Source: Silurus meridionalis (Eukaryota; Chordata; Actinopteri; Siluriformes; Siluridae). From it: DNA of 64,000 nucleotides. Numbering within the stretch: the stretch's first letter is position 1; every line of letters starts with the position of its first letter. Shown here one piece after another: positions 34,351-44,548 of the stretch. The notes beneath the pieces are model-generated. The model was not told the origin of the DNA. It did no database searches and worked only from the letters and a program-made list of their open reading frames with translations. The translations under genes and the position numbers were made by a program. The stretch is taken from contig NC_060892.1 in assembly GCF_014805685.1 (NCBI RefSeq), positions 2,203,990 through 2,267,989 on the forward strand, in the 5' to 3' direction.

Positions 34351-35560
34351 GTCCAGTTTCTGAATTTAGGGTTTGAACGGAATTTAAATTTCACCCATCA
34401 TGGTTCACTTTTCAGTTGTTTAACTGCTTCCTTTGTTCATTTGTTCAATGTGTAATGTAGATTATTGAAGCATGACAAACATTGCCTGTTATTATAAAGT
34501 ACAAGAAGTGTACACCAAGATTTAAACCATTGTACGGGTTATTTATATCTTCATATACATTCATATTCATATATAATATAATTCTGGTAAATATACAACC
34601 TTCACCGTGAATTCTTTTTTTAGTAAACCACAAACACTATATGGACAATAATCTGTGGACACCTGACCATAAGCGTTTCTTTTTGAAGAACCTCCACTCT
34701 TCTGGGAAGATGTCTGAATAGATTTTGTGGTGATTCGTTCATCCACGAGGGTGTTAATAAAGGTACTGATGTAGGTGATGTGAGGAGACCTGGGGTGCAA
34801 CCAGTGTTCACATTCATCCTGTTTAATAGGTTTGGAGATCTAAAGAGGGAGATCTTCCACACACACATCTATGTGAAGCATATCTTCATGGAGCTGGCTT
34901 TATACTGGAACGTGTGCTACTTCATCCAAAGACGTCCTAAGATACGTCTACTGTAATAAATTTGAAAATGGTGTCTTAAAATCGCTCCACAATTTAATTT
35001 CCCAAATGTTGCTCATTCACACTGAAACGTCTGAAAACAAGCAAAATGCAAGACGCTTCAACCCGAGTCCATTTATTTACTTTTCCGGCTCTGAAACATC
35101 CCTCAATTGCGGTTTCAGGCCTTTCGGTGCAAAAACAATTGAAAACGATAGCGTTGACGCAGAGCATTTTCAGACTCCGGATTAGTGAAGACGTAGCCCT
35201 GGACAGTTGTGTCTCCTCAGCTTTGTGGTAACATATGACCCGAAACGTTTAAGCTGAACTTCTGAACTTCTGTAGATTTTAATTTGGAGTTTCGGTGGTT
35301 TTGCAGGTAACAAGAAAGGGAAGTGTGTAAGATTTTGGCTGGAGGCGAACCACATGCCTAACGAGCTCTCCTCGATTTTGAGCTAAATATAATTGAGGCC
35401 ATCTTGAAGACAGAATAACTTTTACCTCAGCATATAGTTTGGTCTCGTGCCAGAAGGAGATCTGATTCAGGCTGGAGGTGTGAAAATTGTACATTAAAAT
35501 TGACAATTATGGTTTCATTCCAGAGTCATGTGCAGTTCATCTCTAAAAGTTTAATCAACT

Positions 35561-35647
<87 letters not shown>

Positions 35648-36342
35648 TGATTTAATCCTCAGGGCTGCTGCATATCTTTCTCAGCTCCCATGTTTTTCTT
35701 CTTCCTCATTGTTCCTTGTTGAGAACTGAAAGGCTCTGTATTGTGTTGAGAAATTGCTTTCCAAGCTTCTCTGCTGCATTCAGCTGCTTTGTGGCATTGG
35801 ACATGTTGAAAACATCTACGTGCTTTCAGTTCTGCAGGTTTATAGTTTCATTTGATAGAAAAGGAATAAAGCCTCTGTAACATGCGTCAGAATGTGGACT
35901 GCAGTTTCAGTGCACGGTGGAGGTTTTATATGAGGGGTATTCAAGTCAAAGCGGGACTTTTCTGTTTATAAAATAAATAAAATGAGTGAAAAGCGTATTT
36001 ATTTATCGACATGCCGAAATTTCTGCACTTTTCCCATCGTGTAACTGACGCCTGGAAAGATTCGGCATGGAAGGGTTTGTCTGGACGCCGGAACCATCCT
36101 GGGGCACTCTGCTTCACTTCATTATCAGGGAACCACCACGAGCAGGAACCTCACTGATGGACCTACCTGTTTTTTTTTAAATGTTTACACCGTTTAGACG
36201 TCTTACTGCAGCCGAGCGTTTCGCTCCATACTGTTCTCGAAGTCTTCAGCTTCGTTCACAGGAAACTTCTTCGCCACACACTTTTATACACACAATAAAA
36301 AGTCCCGGGTTTGACTTGAACGCCACTTGTATTGATAGTCTC

Positions 36343-36394
<52 letters not shown>

Positions 36395-38279
36395 TGTGCA
36401 GTGAGTGAACCTTTTGACTGCATTGCTAAAGCTGACTTATGCTCTTCATATCTTCCTCCAGAGATGACCGGACCCATTATGGAGATGACGAGGAGGAATC
36501 AGCAAATGGAAGCTGTTCCTTTTGTCACCATAGCAACCCATGAAAAGGTATAGGTTTGTCCCATGTATACACCATATGGACAAAAGTGCTGACTTTTCCA
36601 TCTATTCGTGGTTCTTCTTTGAGCACGAAGTTGGAAGCACACAACTATTTAAGATGTTCTTGGATGCGATCACATGAACGTTTCCCTTCAAAGTTTGTGG
36701 GCGTAAGATTGGAACGTGCTTCTCTTTAAACATCCCATTCGTTATTTACTGTTCCTATAACCTCCACTTTTCTGGGAAGGTGTTCCTCAGAGATCTTCGT
36801 GGAGCTGGCTTTGTGCACAGGAGCATTGTCATGCTGGAAAATCATCTGAATTGTCTTTGCGTAGCGAGTTAAACCTCAGGATCGCATAATGGACCTCCAA
36901 CATTATCAGACCAGTTCAGAACATGATGTCGTGATGAACGTGATGGATCCTTCTCTTTTCTGAGTTTTAATTTTGCTCTCCACACAAACAGCTTCATTAC
37001 CAGTATGAGATCCGGTTGTACACTGTAATACATCGTGTTTGTTCCTGTCTTCTTGACTGGATTATAAATTTTCCCTCCCCATGTTAGATTCAGTATTAAT
37101 GAACCACTGCATTGTTTATAACCACAGAGAGATAACGAACTGCTGAAGACAAATTGGGCAAATTTCCCTCCAAGCCATGGTGCTGGAGCGCATGTCTAGG
37201 CAGCACTAATGGCATTTGTCCAAACCTAAAGGCACGTCCCAAACCTGCTATGTAATTAACCAGTATGTTTCTACCTGCATCATGGTGTAGCAGGTAATTT
37301 TCCACCTCACAGCTCCAGTGTCCCCAGTTCAGTCCTGCCAATAGGTAAATGTGTAAATAAGGTCACGTGTGTGTGTGGCGGCGAGTTCAAGGCTGGAGTT
37401 TCTTCATCATTGATTCCTCTCTAAATGTTCTGCTTGGTGTTGATCTGATGCTAAACTGTATGTTGGCGATCAGTAAATACACCAGGCGCCAATCAGAACG
37501 AGTTTAAAACAGAGATTTTATCCTGGTAAATAAAAAGGAACGACTGATTAAACAAAATGTAGTTAAGTAAAATGTTTAAAATGTAGTGAAGTTCAAATAA
37601 AAGTCTCCCCAAATGGAAATACTTCAGTAAATTACAGATACGTGAAAAAACTACTTAAGTACAATAATCAATTACATTTACTTCATTACTGCCCTCTGCT
37701 GGTTATTATTATAATTATGCTCACAATTTCTCTTCCTCTTTATACTGCGCCATTACTTACGCCCTTTATTGAATATCCAGTCTTACTTGCCTTTATTATA
37801 TTTTGGTTTCTGTAAATACATTTCTAAAATAAACTATACACCAGGCAAAAGTTTGTGGACACCTGAGCATGAAAACGTTATGTGCTTTTTCAGTAGCTCT
37901 TATAATGACCTCCACTCTTCTGGAAAGATGTTCCACTAGATTTTGTGGAGATTCCTTCAGCCACAAGGGTGCAGTCAGTCTTCACATTCATCCTGTTCAA
38001 TACGGCTGGAGCTCTATAGCAGGAGATCTTCCACACCAACCCATGTAACCCATATGTTCGCTGAGCTGGATTTGTGCACAGGGGCATCATCATGCTGGAA
38101 CCGATTTGTGTCTCCTAGTTCAAGTGAAGGGAAATCCTCATGCTACCGTGTCCAGGGACGTCCTGAACAATTGTGTCTCTCCAAATTTGTGGGAACAGCT
38201 TGCGGAGGAACCACATATGGCTGAACAAGTCCAGTGTGTGTATATACTAGGAACAGGTATAAATCTATTTCTCTGATTG

Positions 38280-38342
<63 letters not shown>

Positions 38343-39868
38343 GCTGGGTGAGGTCGTATATGAGGAGAGAGTGTATCCACCAGGTAAATGGGCCTGTATC
38401 ACTTTTGGAGAGAAGCTTTATGAGCAGAGCATCTCTAAGGGCTTCATGAAACTCATGCGCTTCATCTGCAAGGAAAACTCCGCTGGTATTCACCCAAATT
38501 GACTCCAAATCACAGCATGGACACTCAATAATAAATAATAAACCTAATATTTCATGTATAATGATCTCTGTAGGTCGTTACTTGGGCATGACCGTGCCTG
38601 TGGTGAACGGGATTATGATGCTAAAGGATGGCAGCGGATTAGAAAACGAAGTCCTGACCGCGTACTACTTACCTGCCGAGTTTCAGGCAAACCCTCCTCA
38701 GCCTGCGGACCCAGACATCACTATCGTCCACAGGGACTCGCTGCGAGTGATCACCCGGTAAGACGCTTTCCTGAGTTATGGATAGCAAAGGTTGGATCGT
38801 ACTTACTGATAACTGATTAATCAGCCGATAGTTTTTCAAATGGATAATGCAAAAAAATAAAACACTATTAAAAAAAAAAGGTACAAAACTTTAACACAAA
38901 AAAGTACTAAATCATGAAAATGCGATGAATGAAATAAATATGAATGTTAATTAATAAATATTAATATTATAAATTAATTATAACTAATATAAAAAATCGT
39001 TTTTTTTAAGTACTGCTCTTAAAACTTACTTATTTGTTTTTTTATTATTTTTATTATTTAATGTTTGTCCTTGGAAAGCGCTTTGAGATGTAACTTTTAA
39101 AGAAAAATACAGATTATTATTACAGAAATATAATTAATAAATGATAAATAATAAATATAATATAGCGTTTTTATAAAAAAAAAATAATAAAAACCACAAA
39201 ACAAACAGCACGTTGTGTCAGTGATTCACCTCTAGAGGCCGCTCTCGTAATGACAACAGACATCTTCAGCCGCTCCAGCAACCAACGAAATCCGGAAAAA
39301 TTATTGGTATGTATTTTTGCCGATATCCGATAGTTTCAGCAATCAAAACCGATTAATCGGTCGACCTCCACTGCTAAAAACCAGGTGTAGACTCTAAAAA
39401 ATCCTGTGTACGTTATAATTCATTGTGACTGACCGGTGTGTTCCAGCTCCAAACTGAGCAAGATTATACACATTTTCAAGATTAAACAAAACAAACAAAC
39501 AAAAACAAACCCTAAGTCGAGTCGTGTTGTTGTCATGCTCACTACACTTTCTGCACGTGTCGAGACTCGCATCCGGATCTTCGTGTGACGCGATGGAACT
39601 TCGTGTGTGTCATGAATCAAGGACAATATCAAGTGCTTCCTATCAATGATTGTTCTTTTGTGTATAGTGATGAATGCATGTTGCATCCGTTAGGGTTTTC
39701 TTCGGCACCACTACAGAGGAGACGATCTCAAGGCAGATCCGCTTACTGTGGGAGCTGCTGGGAACATCTGAGGACATTCACCAAGACCAGTACATGGTGG
39801 CTGTTTACGAGAACCCCGGGGTGCCATCACGTAGAAACGAGATCTGGTTCATCCGCCAGAACCCTTAA
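34188..39868 (+). CDS. SOUL/HEBP-family heme-binding protein (5 coding exons)
   Basis: Coding exons 34188-34350, 36462-36547, 38344-38485, 38574-38757 and 39694-39868 join in frame to 750 nt (249 residues plus stop). The first 50 residues are acidic (MALISIEDLAELDDEQLEDE, then DDDEEEQRLLAHWQAVGR). The rest is a SOUL domain, recognisable from YEERVYPPGKWACITFGE, LPAEFQANPPQPADPDITIV and VYENPGVPSRRNEIWFIRQN. SOUL proteins bind heme or tetrapyrroles; most are cytosolic, and no signal peptide is seen here. I think it is one of the fish soul paralogues (soul3-like) but cannot fix which. The start was chosen because an acceptor (34151-34156) precedes it, it is the first in-frame ATG after the splice, and eight A's lie just before it. 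It lies between klc4 and the candidate ptk7 exon, on the same strand. Confidence 0.85.
34640..34955 (+). mobile_element. family-B element (SOUL coding intron 1)
   Basis: TATGGACAATAATCTGTGGA at the left and CATCTATGTGAAGCATATCT inside. The right end is truncated. Confidence 0.58.
34956..35563. other. intronic segment, no gene recognised
   Basis: Contains AAATGGTGTCTTAAAATCGC and CGTAGCCCTGGACAGT, as in a hAT-type MITE interior. Ends unresolved. Confidence 0.3.
35564..35646 (+). repeat. (GT)n microsatellite
   Basis: 83 nt of uninterrupted GT in the intron between SOUL exons 1 and 2. Confidence 0.95.
36343..36391 (+). repeat. (GT)n about 70 nt before SOUL exon 2
   Basis: 49 nt of GT with one TTT interruption. 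The exon-2 acceptor still has its own pyrimidine stretch (CTTCCTCCAG). Confidence 0.93.
36462..36547 (+). CDS. SOUL-family gene coding exon 2
   Basis: Residues 55-83: EMTGPIMEMTRRNQQMEAVP then FVTIATHEK. Acceptor CTTCCTCCAG, donor AAG/GTATAG. A (GT)n tract ends about 70 nt upstream. Confidence 0.8.
36570..36860 (+). mobile_element. family-B element, degenerate
   Basis: CCATATGGACAAAAGTGCTG, CTCCACTTTTCTGGGAAGGT, GAGCTGGCTTTGTGCACAGG. Several internal deletions. Confidence 0.5.
37385..37705 (+). mobile_element. family-H hAT-like fragment
   Basis: GGAGTTTCTTCATCATTGAT and ACTGTATGTTGGCGATCAGT match the core at 7600-7690. It ends AATTACATTTACTTCATTAC. Confidence 0.48.
37845..38232 (+). mobile_element. 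family-B element just before SOUL exon 3
   Basis: AAAAGTTTGTGGACACCTGA at the left and AACCACATATGGCTGAACAA at the right. About 50 nt separate it from the GT tract at the acceptor. Confidence 0.62.
38285..38340 (+). repeat. (GT)28 abutting the SOUL exon 3 acceptor
   Basis: 56 nt of perfect GT, then TAG at 38341-38343, then exon 3. Confidence 0.95.
38344..38485 (+). CDS. SOUL-family gene coding exon 3
   Basis: Residues 84-130 plus one nt: LGEVVYEERVYPPGKWACIT, then the FGEKLYEQSISKGFMKLMRF helix. This is the core of the SOUL fold. The acceptor is GTTAG immediately after (GT)28. The donor is CTG/GTATTC. 142 nt is not a multiple of three. Confidence 0.87.
38574..38757 (+). CDS. SOUL-family gene coding exon 4
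   Basis: Residues 131-191 plus two nt: RYLGMTVPVVNGIMMLKDGS, VLTAYYLPAEFQANPPQPAD and PDITIVHRDSLRVIT. Strong SOUL-domain similarity. Acceptor CTCTGTAG, donor CCG/GTAAGA. Confidence 0.88.
38800..39375. mobile_element. dispersed element with GATTAATCGGTCGACCTC end
   Basis: AACTGATTAATCAGCCGATA at the left and AACCGATTAATCGGTCGACC at the right are imperfect inverted ends. GTGATTCACCTCTAGAGGCC inside matches an opposite copy at 47085-47540. Confidence 0.55.
39694..39868 (+). CDS. SOUL-family gene coding exon 5 and stop
   Basis: Residues 192-249 then TAA at 39866-39868: RVFFGTTTEETISRQIRLLW, DQYMVAVYENPGVPSRRNEI and WFIRQNP. The WFIRQNP ending is typical of SOUL proteins. Acceptor CGTTAG. The 3' UTR has (CA)n from 39890 and AATAAA at 40002. 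Confidence 0.88.
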
Positions 39869-39879
39869 GGGGGGTTCTG

Positions 39880-39889
<10 letters not shown>

Positions 39890-39943
<54 letters not shown>
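39890..39943 (+). repeat. (CA)n in the SOUL 3' UTR
   Basis: About 54 nt of CA, 21 nt after the stop, preceded by a short CT run. Confidence 0.95.
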
Positions 39944-39945
<2 letters not shown>

Positions 39946-40001
39946 CCTTATAACTGCACCTCCCCTGTGGCACCAGCGAGAATGACCAAGCTAGTGAGAT
40001 G

Positions 40002-40007
40002 AATAAA
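40002..40007 (+). other. polyadenylation signal AATAAA of the SOUL gene
   Basis: A canonical AATAAA lies 134 nt after the stop at 39868 and just beyond the (CA)n tract. Suitable distance and strand. Confidence 0.7.
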
Positions 40008-40251
40008 GACAGGACAGTTCTTTAATACTACTAACAGTATTAACTCAGGCTACTGAGGATTCTAGTGAATATTTTTCCAGGTCATATAATAATTTTAGAA
40101 AATATTTTTGTAAAATTTTGAAAGATTTGAGCCAGATATACGTTTAAGGTACATCATTCGATCACAGTTCTTATATAAAGTGTATAAGAATCTGAATACA
40201 CACAGTTCAGGTAGCATAACACAGTTCTCATTTAGTACTTTTCCATACACT

Positions 40252-40625
40252 TTATGGGCAAAAGTTTGTGGACACCTGAGCATAAAATTGTTTTATATAT
40301 ATATATATATATATATAATTTCCGCTGTCAAGTTGTTAGTAATGTCAGGTACTGATGTAGGTGAGGTGAGAAAGCCTGGGGTGAGTTCTTTTCAAGGGTG
40401 TTGGGTTTGGGTAAGAGATCTATAGCAGGCATTCAAGATCTTCCACTTCAAATCCATGTAAACTGTATCTGAATGGAACTGTCTTTGCATGCTGGAACAG
40501 GTTTGGATCTCCTAGTTCAAGGAGATCCCTATACAATTGTGTGCCTCGAACTTTCTGCTAAGAATCACTAATAACTAAAATAACTAAAAGGTAGTACAGG
40601 TGTCCCAAAGGTTTTGCCCATATAG
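40252..40625 (+). mobile_element. family-B element
   Basis: CTTTATGGGCAAAAGTTTGT at the left and CCAAAGGTTTTGCCCATATA at the right are the terminal inverted repeats. A short (AT)n lies inside. Confidence 0.65.
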
Positions 40626-41244
40626 CGGCGTTCATTCTTCACTTTAAATTGTCAAACTGATATTCACCACTAGGGGGCATTTGAACCCAACATTTTGTTC
40701 CAGAACTACTTGTGAAAACTTTTTTCACTTTTTTTTTTTTTAAACACTGATTTCAAGCATTTGTGTCTTTTTATTCTCTTTGTTCTTTTTTTTTAAATGA
40801 AACTAAACTACTAAACCTATTTTCCATCGCTTGTTTATTCTCAGCACAGTCTGCTATCCTTAAGAGTTTATATAAGAAATCATGGGAAAGTAACCCACAG
40901 AATGTACGACTAACTTCACTGTGCCCTCTACACTGCACCTCAAGCTATTCCATCAGCAAGATCATCAGCGGTTTCGACCGAAACGTGTCGATCGAATGTC
41001 CGATAGACCAAAGGTTTACGCAAGCGTGACAAATCAGTTCCCACGTGACGGATTTTACTGTGACCTTGTATGTAACTGTGATTTTTTTCATTCAAATCAA
41101 TTATGAGAACACATATTTTTGTACACGAGTAAAATTGGGGAAATTTCTCAACCGCATTTCCACTTGTATATGCCTGTGAGTTTTAATAACAAGAATGTAT
41201 AAGGCAAACGTATTATATACAATCAGCACATCGATGTTTTTTTC
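40626..41244. other. intergenic segment downstream of SOUL, no gene recognised
   Basis: Unclassified AT-rich sequence. No exon or repeat is recognised. Confidence 0.4.
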
Positions 41245-41365
41245 CAGAGCGACTTACAACTAAGGGCATCCCTCAAGGCCCAACTAAGTGGTGCTGGGAT
41301 TCGAACCCATGACCTTCAAAGTCAAAGGCCAATGCCTTTAACCAATGAGCTACCGCCTTCCTACA
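41245..41365 (-). mobile_element. tRNA-derived SINE fragment
   Basis: CAGAGCGACTTACAACTAAG, CTGGGATTCGAACCCATGAC and TAACCAATGAGCTACCGCC: reverse of a tRNA-headed SINE. Confidence 0.6.
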
Positions 41366-42399
41366 GTTTTAGCCAAAATCAACAATCGTCTGAATCACAG
41401 ACATGCAGAAACTCATCTGGTTATTAATTTTTTTTCACTGTTCAGATGTGAATCAGTGTCATTGATAGCTTCATATCGATGTTCTTGCCTGACAGGAGCG
41501 GAATCTGATTGCTTATTTTCCTGCTATTTACGATTTTCTACTTGTAAACTCGATGTTTTGTGTGTTCTGAGATGCGTTTGTTCCAAGCTGTATAGCCATT
41601 TTCCTCTGATCCCTCAGGTGCACTATTCTGTGTAAATTCTTGAGACGCTTGTGTGTGAAAATCTCAGGAGCTTCTCATACACTCAAACCAGGCTATCCAG
41701 TCCAAACGTCCATGCCATGATCCTGTCACAGAGATCACACCTTTTCTTCACCCTAAAGTTTAAACCATGATTTTATTTTAATTTTTTTTATATATACTAA
41801 ACACTGATAATAAAGTTATTCTCTCCTTGACCACTAGATGGCAGCATAACCACTGTAGTCTGTTTGGATGTACAGTATTTGGTTTTTCCTACTCAATGGG
41901 ACCATGTATGGGATGATGGGATGTAGATGTTCTGTATGATGCATGTCACAAGACCTTGAACCTTTTTACTAACCTTGAAATGATCACTGATTTCGGGGAG
42001 TTGCTCAGCTTTCGTTGGAATCTTCTCCTGTGTGCCACTTTTCCTCATCGTGTTTGTTTTAGTATCGTGTCGAAACTTCTCACACTGATCTCAGAGGAGT
42101 TGATTAGTCAACATTAATGAGTCTGTTAGGAAGCTCAGAAGACTAACGCAGCAGATATATCGACGTTATAAACTGGTGTGGTGTAGATTTCACGTCTTGT
42201 GGACTTTAATGTGCATATGTTCTAGATGTTTGTTGTTTTTGCTTTTCTCTAAAGAATAAAGTGCAGCGCTGATGGTCTTCTCTGGTTTCCATCGTCTGTT
42301 CTTTTGTCTGCTTGCTGTCTGAAAAAGATTTTATTTTAATGAGATTTTTTTTTTCTGCATCATAAATGCATAAAGTTTTATACTTCATCAGCCAGTGAT
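41366..42399. other. intergenic segment, no gene recognised
   Basis: No coding exon or known repeat is seen. The base composition is ordinary. Confidence 0.4.
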
Positions 42400-42540
42400 G
42401 ATGATGCTTAGGGAAATACTGAGATTGAGATGATCTGAGGAAGAAATTGAGAGGAACCAGACTCAAAAGAACCTCATCATCATCTGGGTGGAATGTCCAT
42501 TCATTACAGTTCCATCATTGTTGAGGTTGTTTACTGATCA
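42400..42540 (-). mobile_element. L2-like 3' fragment
   Basis: AATTGAGAGGAACCAGACTC and CTCATCATCATCTGGGTGG, the reverse of the L2-type 3' UTR. Confidence 0.45.
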
Positions 42541-42809
42541 TGGCGATTCTAGATGATTCTATTCTAATTCTATTGATTTATCTTCATGATTCTGGATTGT
42601 AAATCTCCAGATTAACCTCATGGATCTTCAAGCTGCTCATGTGGAGTCATCGTGGGTGACAGTAAGTTGGTTTCCACTTGAAGAGAACTCCATCCAGAAG
42701 TAGTAACACACACACACACACAAGCTACACACGCTGCTGAAATACCAGTGATCTCATCTCCTCCTTTTTCTCGGACCTGCCCAATATCTACCCACCTACC
42801 CACCCAATT

Positions 42810-43178
42810 GTGGAGATTCATTCAGACACAAGGGTGTTGGGAAAGTCAGGTACTGGTGTAGGTGAGGTGAGAAGACCTGGGGTGCAGTCAGTGTTCACAT
42901 TCATCTCAAAGATATTCAGTAGGTCTGAGGTCAGAGCTCTATAGCAGGAGATCTTTCACTCCAAACCATGTTTTCATGGAACTGGCTTTGAGCACTGGAG
43001 CATTGTCATGCTGGAACAGGTTTGGGTCTCCTGGTTCATGTGAAGGGAATGTTCAACACTACTGCATCCGAAGATGTCCAAGACAATAGTGTGTCTTTAA
43101 TTCTCCAACAGTTTGGAGAAGATCCACACATGGCTGGACAGGTCAAGTGCCCCAATGCTTTTGTCTAGAAAGTGTATT
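42810..43178 (+). mobile_element. family-B element
   Basis: TGGAGATTCATTCAGACAC, TCAGGTACTGGTGTAGGTGA, GTGCCCCAATGCTTTTGTCT at the right end. Confidence 0.62.
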
Positions 43179-43369
43179 TGGTATAAAACACCAGCTGCAG
43201 CTCATCATTTCGTGGTCTGGTGTGCAGGAATGTGAAGATGTCTGGAATATTTCATGTATATCGTATTGGAAATAAAAAGGGAAATTGGTTATTTTAAAAT
43301 TGTGAACAGACTGAAGGACATGAGGGATTTTGTTTGTTAGATTTGGATGCAGGTGTGTATTGAAATTCA

Positions 43370-43600
43370 GAGAAGTGAAGAAAAGAGTGCAGGCAGGGTG
43401 GAGTGGGTGGAGAAGAGTGATAGCAGGAGTGATTTGTGATAGAAGAGTATCTGTGAGAGTGAAAGGGAAAGTTTATAGGACTGTGGTGAGACCTGAGATG
43501 TTGTATGGTTTAAAGACAGTGGCATTGAGTAAAAGACAAAAGTTCTGGAATCTCAGCAGTGATGGGATGAGAAGGATGGTCTCAGAGAGAACTGAAGATG
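43370..43600 (+). mobile_element. RTE-like LINE fragment
   Basis: The plus strand reads VKKRVQAGWSGWRRVIAGVI then YRTVVRPEMLYGLKTVALSK before losing similarity. Fourth copy, truncated at both ends. Confidence 0.75.
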
Positions 43601-43864
43601 GCGTTACAACGCAATACATCTGACCCATAAGGTCTATAAACAGCTAAAGGTTATGTGAGTTAATTCCAAAGAGTTGGTCTTGTCATTGCCTGGGTTTGAC
43701 TTTTGTCCATTTCTGGTTACCTTTAATAGGATTTAAATGACGCAATGAAGATCTTAAATCTGTGAAATGAGCCGGTTACAGGGTACAGACTCCTCCTCCT
43801 CCTCCTCCTCCTCCTTTTCCACCCAGGGACTAAATCTCAAATGCCTCCTTTTTTCTCTTGGATA

Positions 43865-44100
43865 AGGAAGTGCACTACCTAGTGGACGACATGATGGTTT
43901 CTACCTACTATGTAGTGCACGATGAGGTGAATAAGCAGCTGTTTGGGATTGGACCCAGATCCTGTTTCCACAACGCCGGAAGTCGGCTTCAAAACGGGGC
44001 GCGTTTGGTGGGCGGGGCTTGAATAGTAAAGGCGTGGCTTAGGCTTGAGATCCAAGCGGTAGGAGCCATCGCGGCTCATCATATGTAACTTTTCTTGGTT
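43865..44100 (+). promoter_or_regulatory. candidate promoter region of the signal-peptide (ptk7-like) gene
   Basis: Contains a GC box (GGGCGGGGC near 44010) and a GC-rich stretch 350-600 nt before the ATG at 44464. GTGCACTAC and GTAGTGCAC form an inverted pair at about 43871 and 43912; similar motifs occur in fish repeats, so this part may be repeat-derived. Confidence 0.3.
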
Positions 44101-44463
44101 ACAAAGTATCGCATTGTTACAATTATTGGTATTTTATTGACGCGAGCTGATGTGATCAAGACACGTGGTTCCTGGACCTCCTGATAAAAGCAGACGCATC
44201 TGGAGGGAGGAGAGAAGAAAGGGGGGATCAGACCTTCAGCGGCAAAAAAGTTAGTGAGTAATGAAAGCAGCATGGAGCTCCTGCCACATCCCCCCTGCTG
44301 AGGATCTGGAGTTCTTCTGACCATAAACCACGTCTCTGCTTTCTCCAAGCTTGGAGTTTGGAACCCAGACGTTAAACAGGAGGGAAAACAAATCAGCCGG
44401 ATTATTCATCTGGTTGCGACCAGGTCGTGGGTCCGTCTTTTCTTCCCGAGTTCAAGTTGGTCG

Positions 44464-44548
44464 ATGTTGATGATGATGAAGAAAGCCCACCAGCAGGAAA
44501 CCCGGACACACTCTGCTGCTGTGTGCTTCATCACGCTCCTGTTCCAAG
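44464..44548 (+). CDS. signal-peptide exon, candidate ptk7 exon 1
   Basis: An ATG with three more ATGs within five codons opens MLMMMKKAHQQETRTHSAAV, then CFITLLFQ. It has a basic n-region, a hydrophobic core and a phase-1 donor (CAAG/GTATGA), the usual plan of exon 1 in Ig-domain receptors. KLC4 and PTK7 are adjacent and co-oriented in human, and PTK7 has a very long first intron. Here klc4 lies upstream on the same strand and I find no further coding exon to 64000. PTK7 is a pseudokinase Wnt/planar-polarity co-receptor at the plasma membrane. Sequence alone does not prove identity; another secreted protein or a chance ORF is possible. Confidence 0.45.

Noticed and set aside
43330..43623. 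Plus-strand open frame of 97 residues as a gene
   Set aside because: It is an RTE-like LINE fragment (GWSGWRRVIAGVI, RTVVRPEMLYG).
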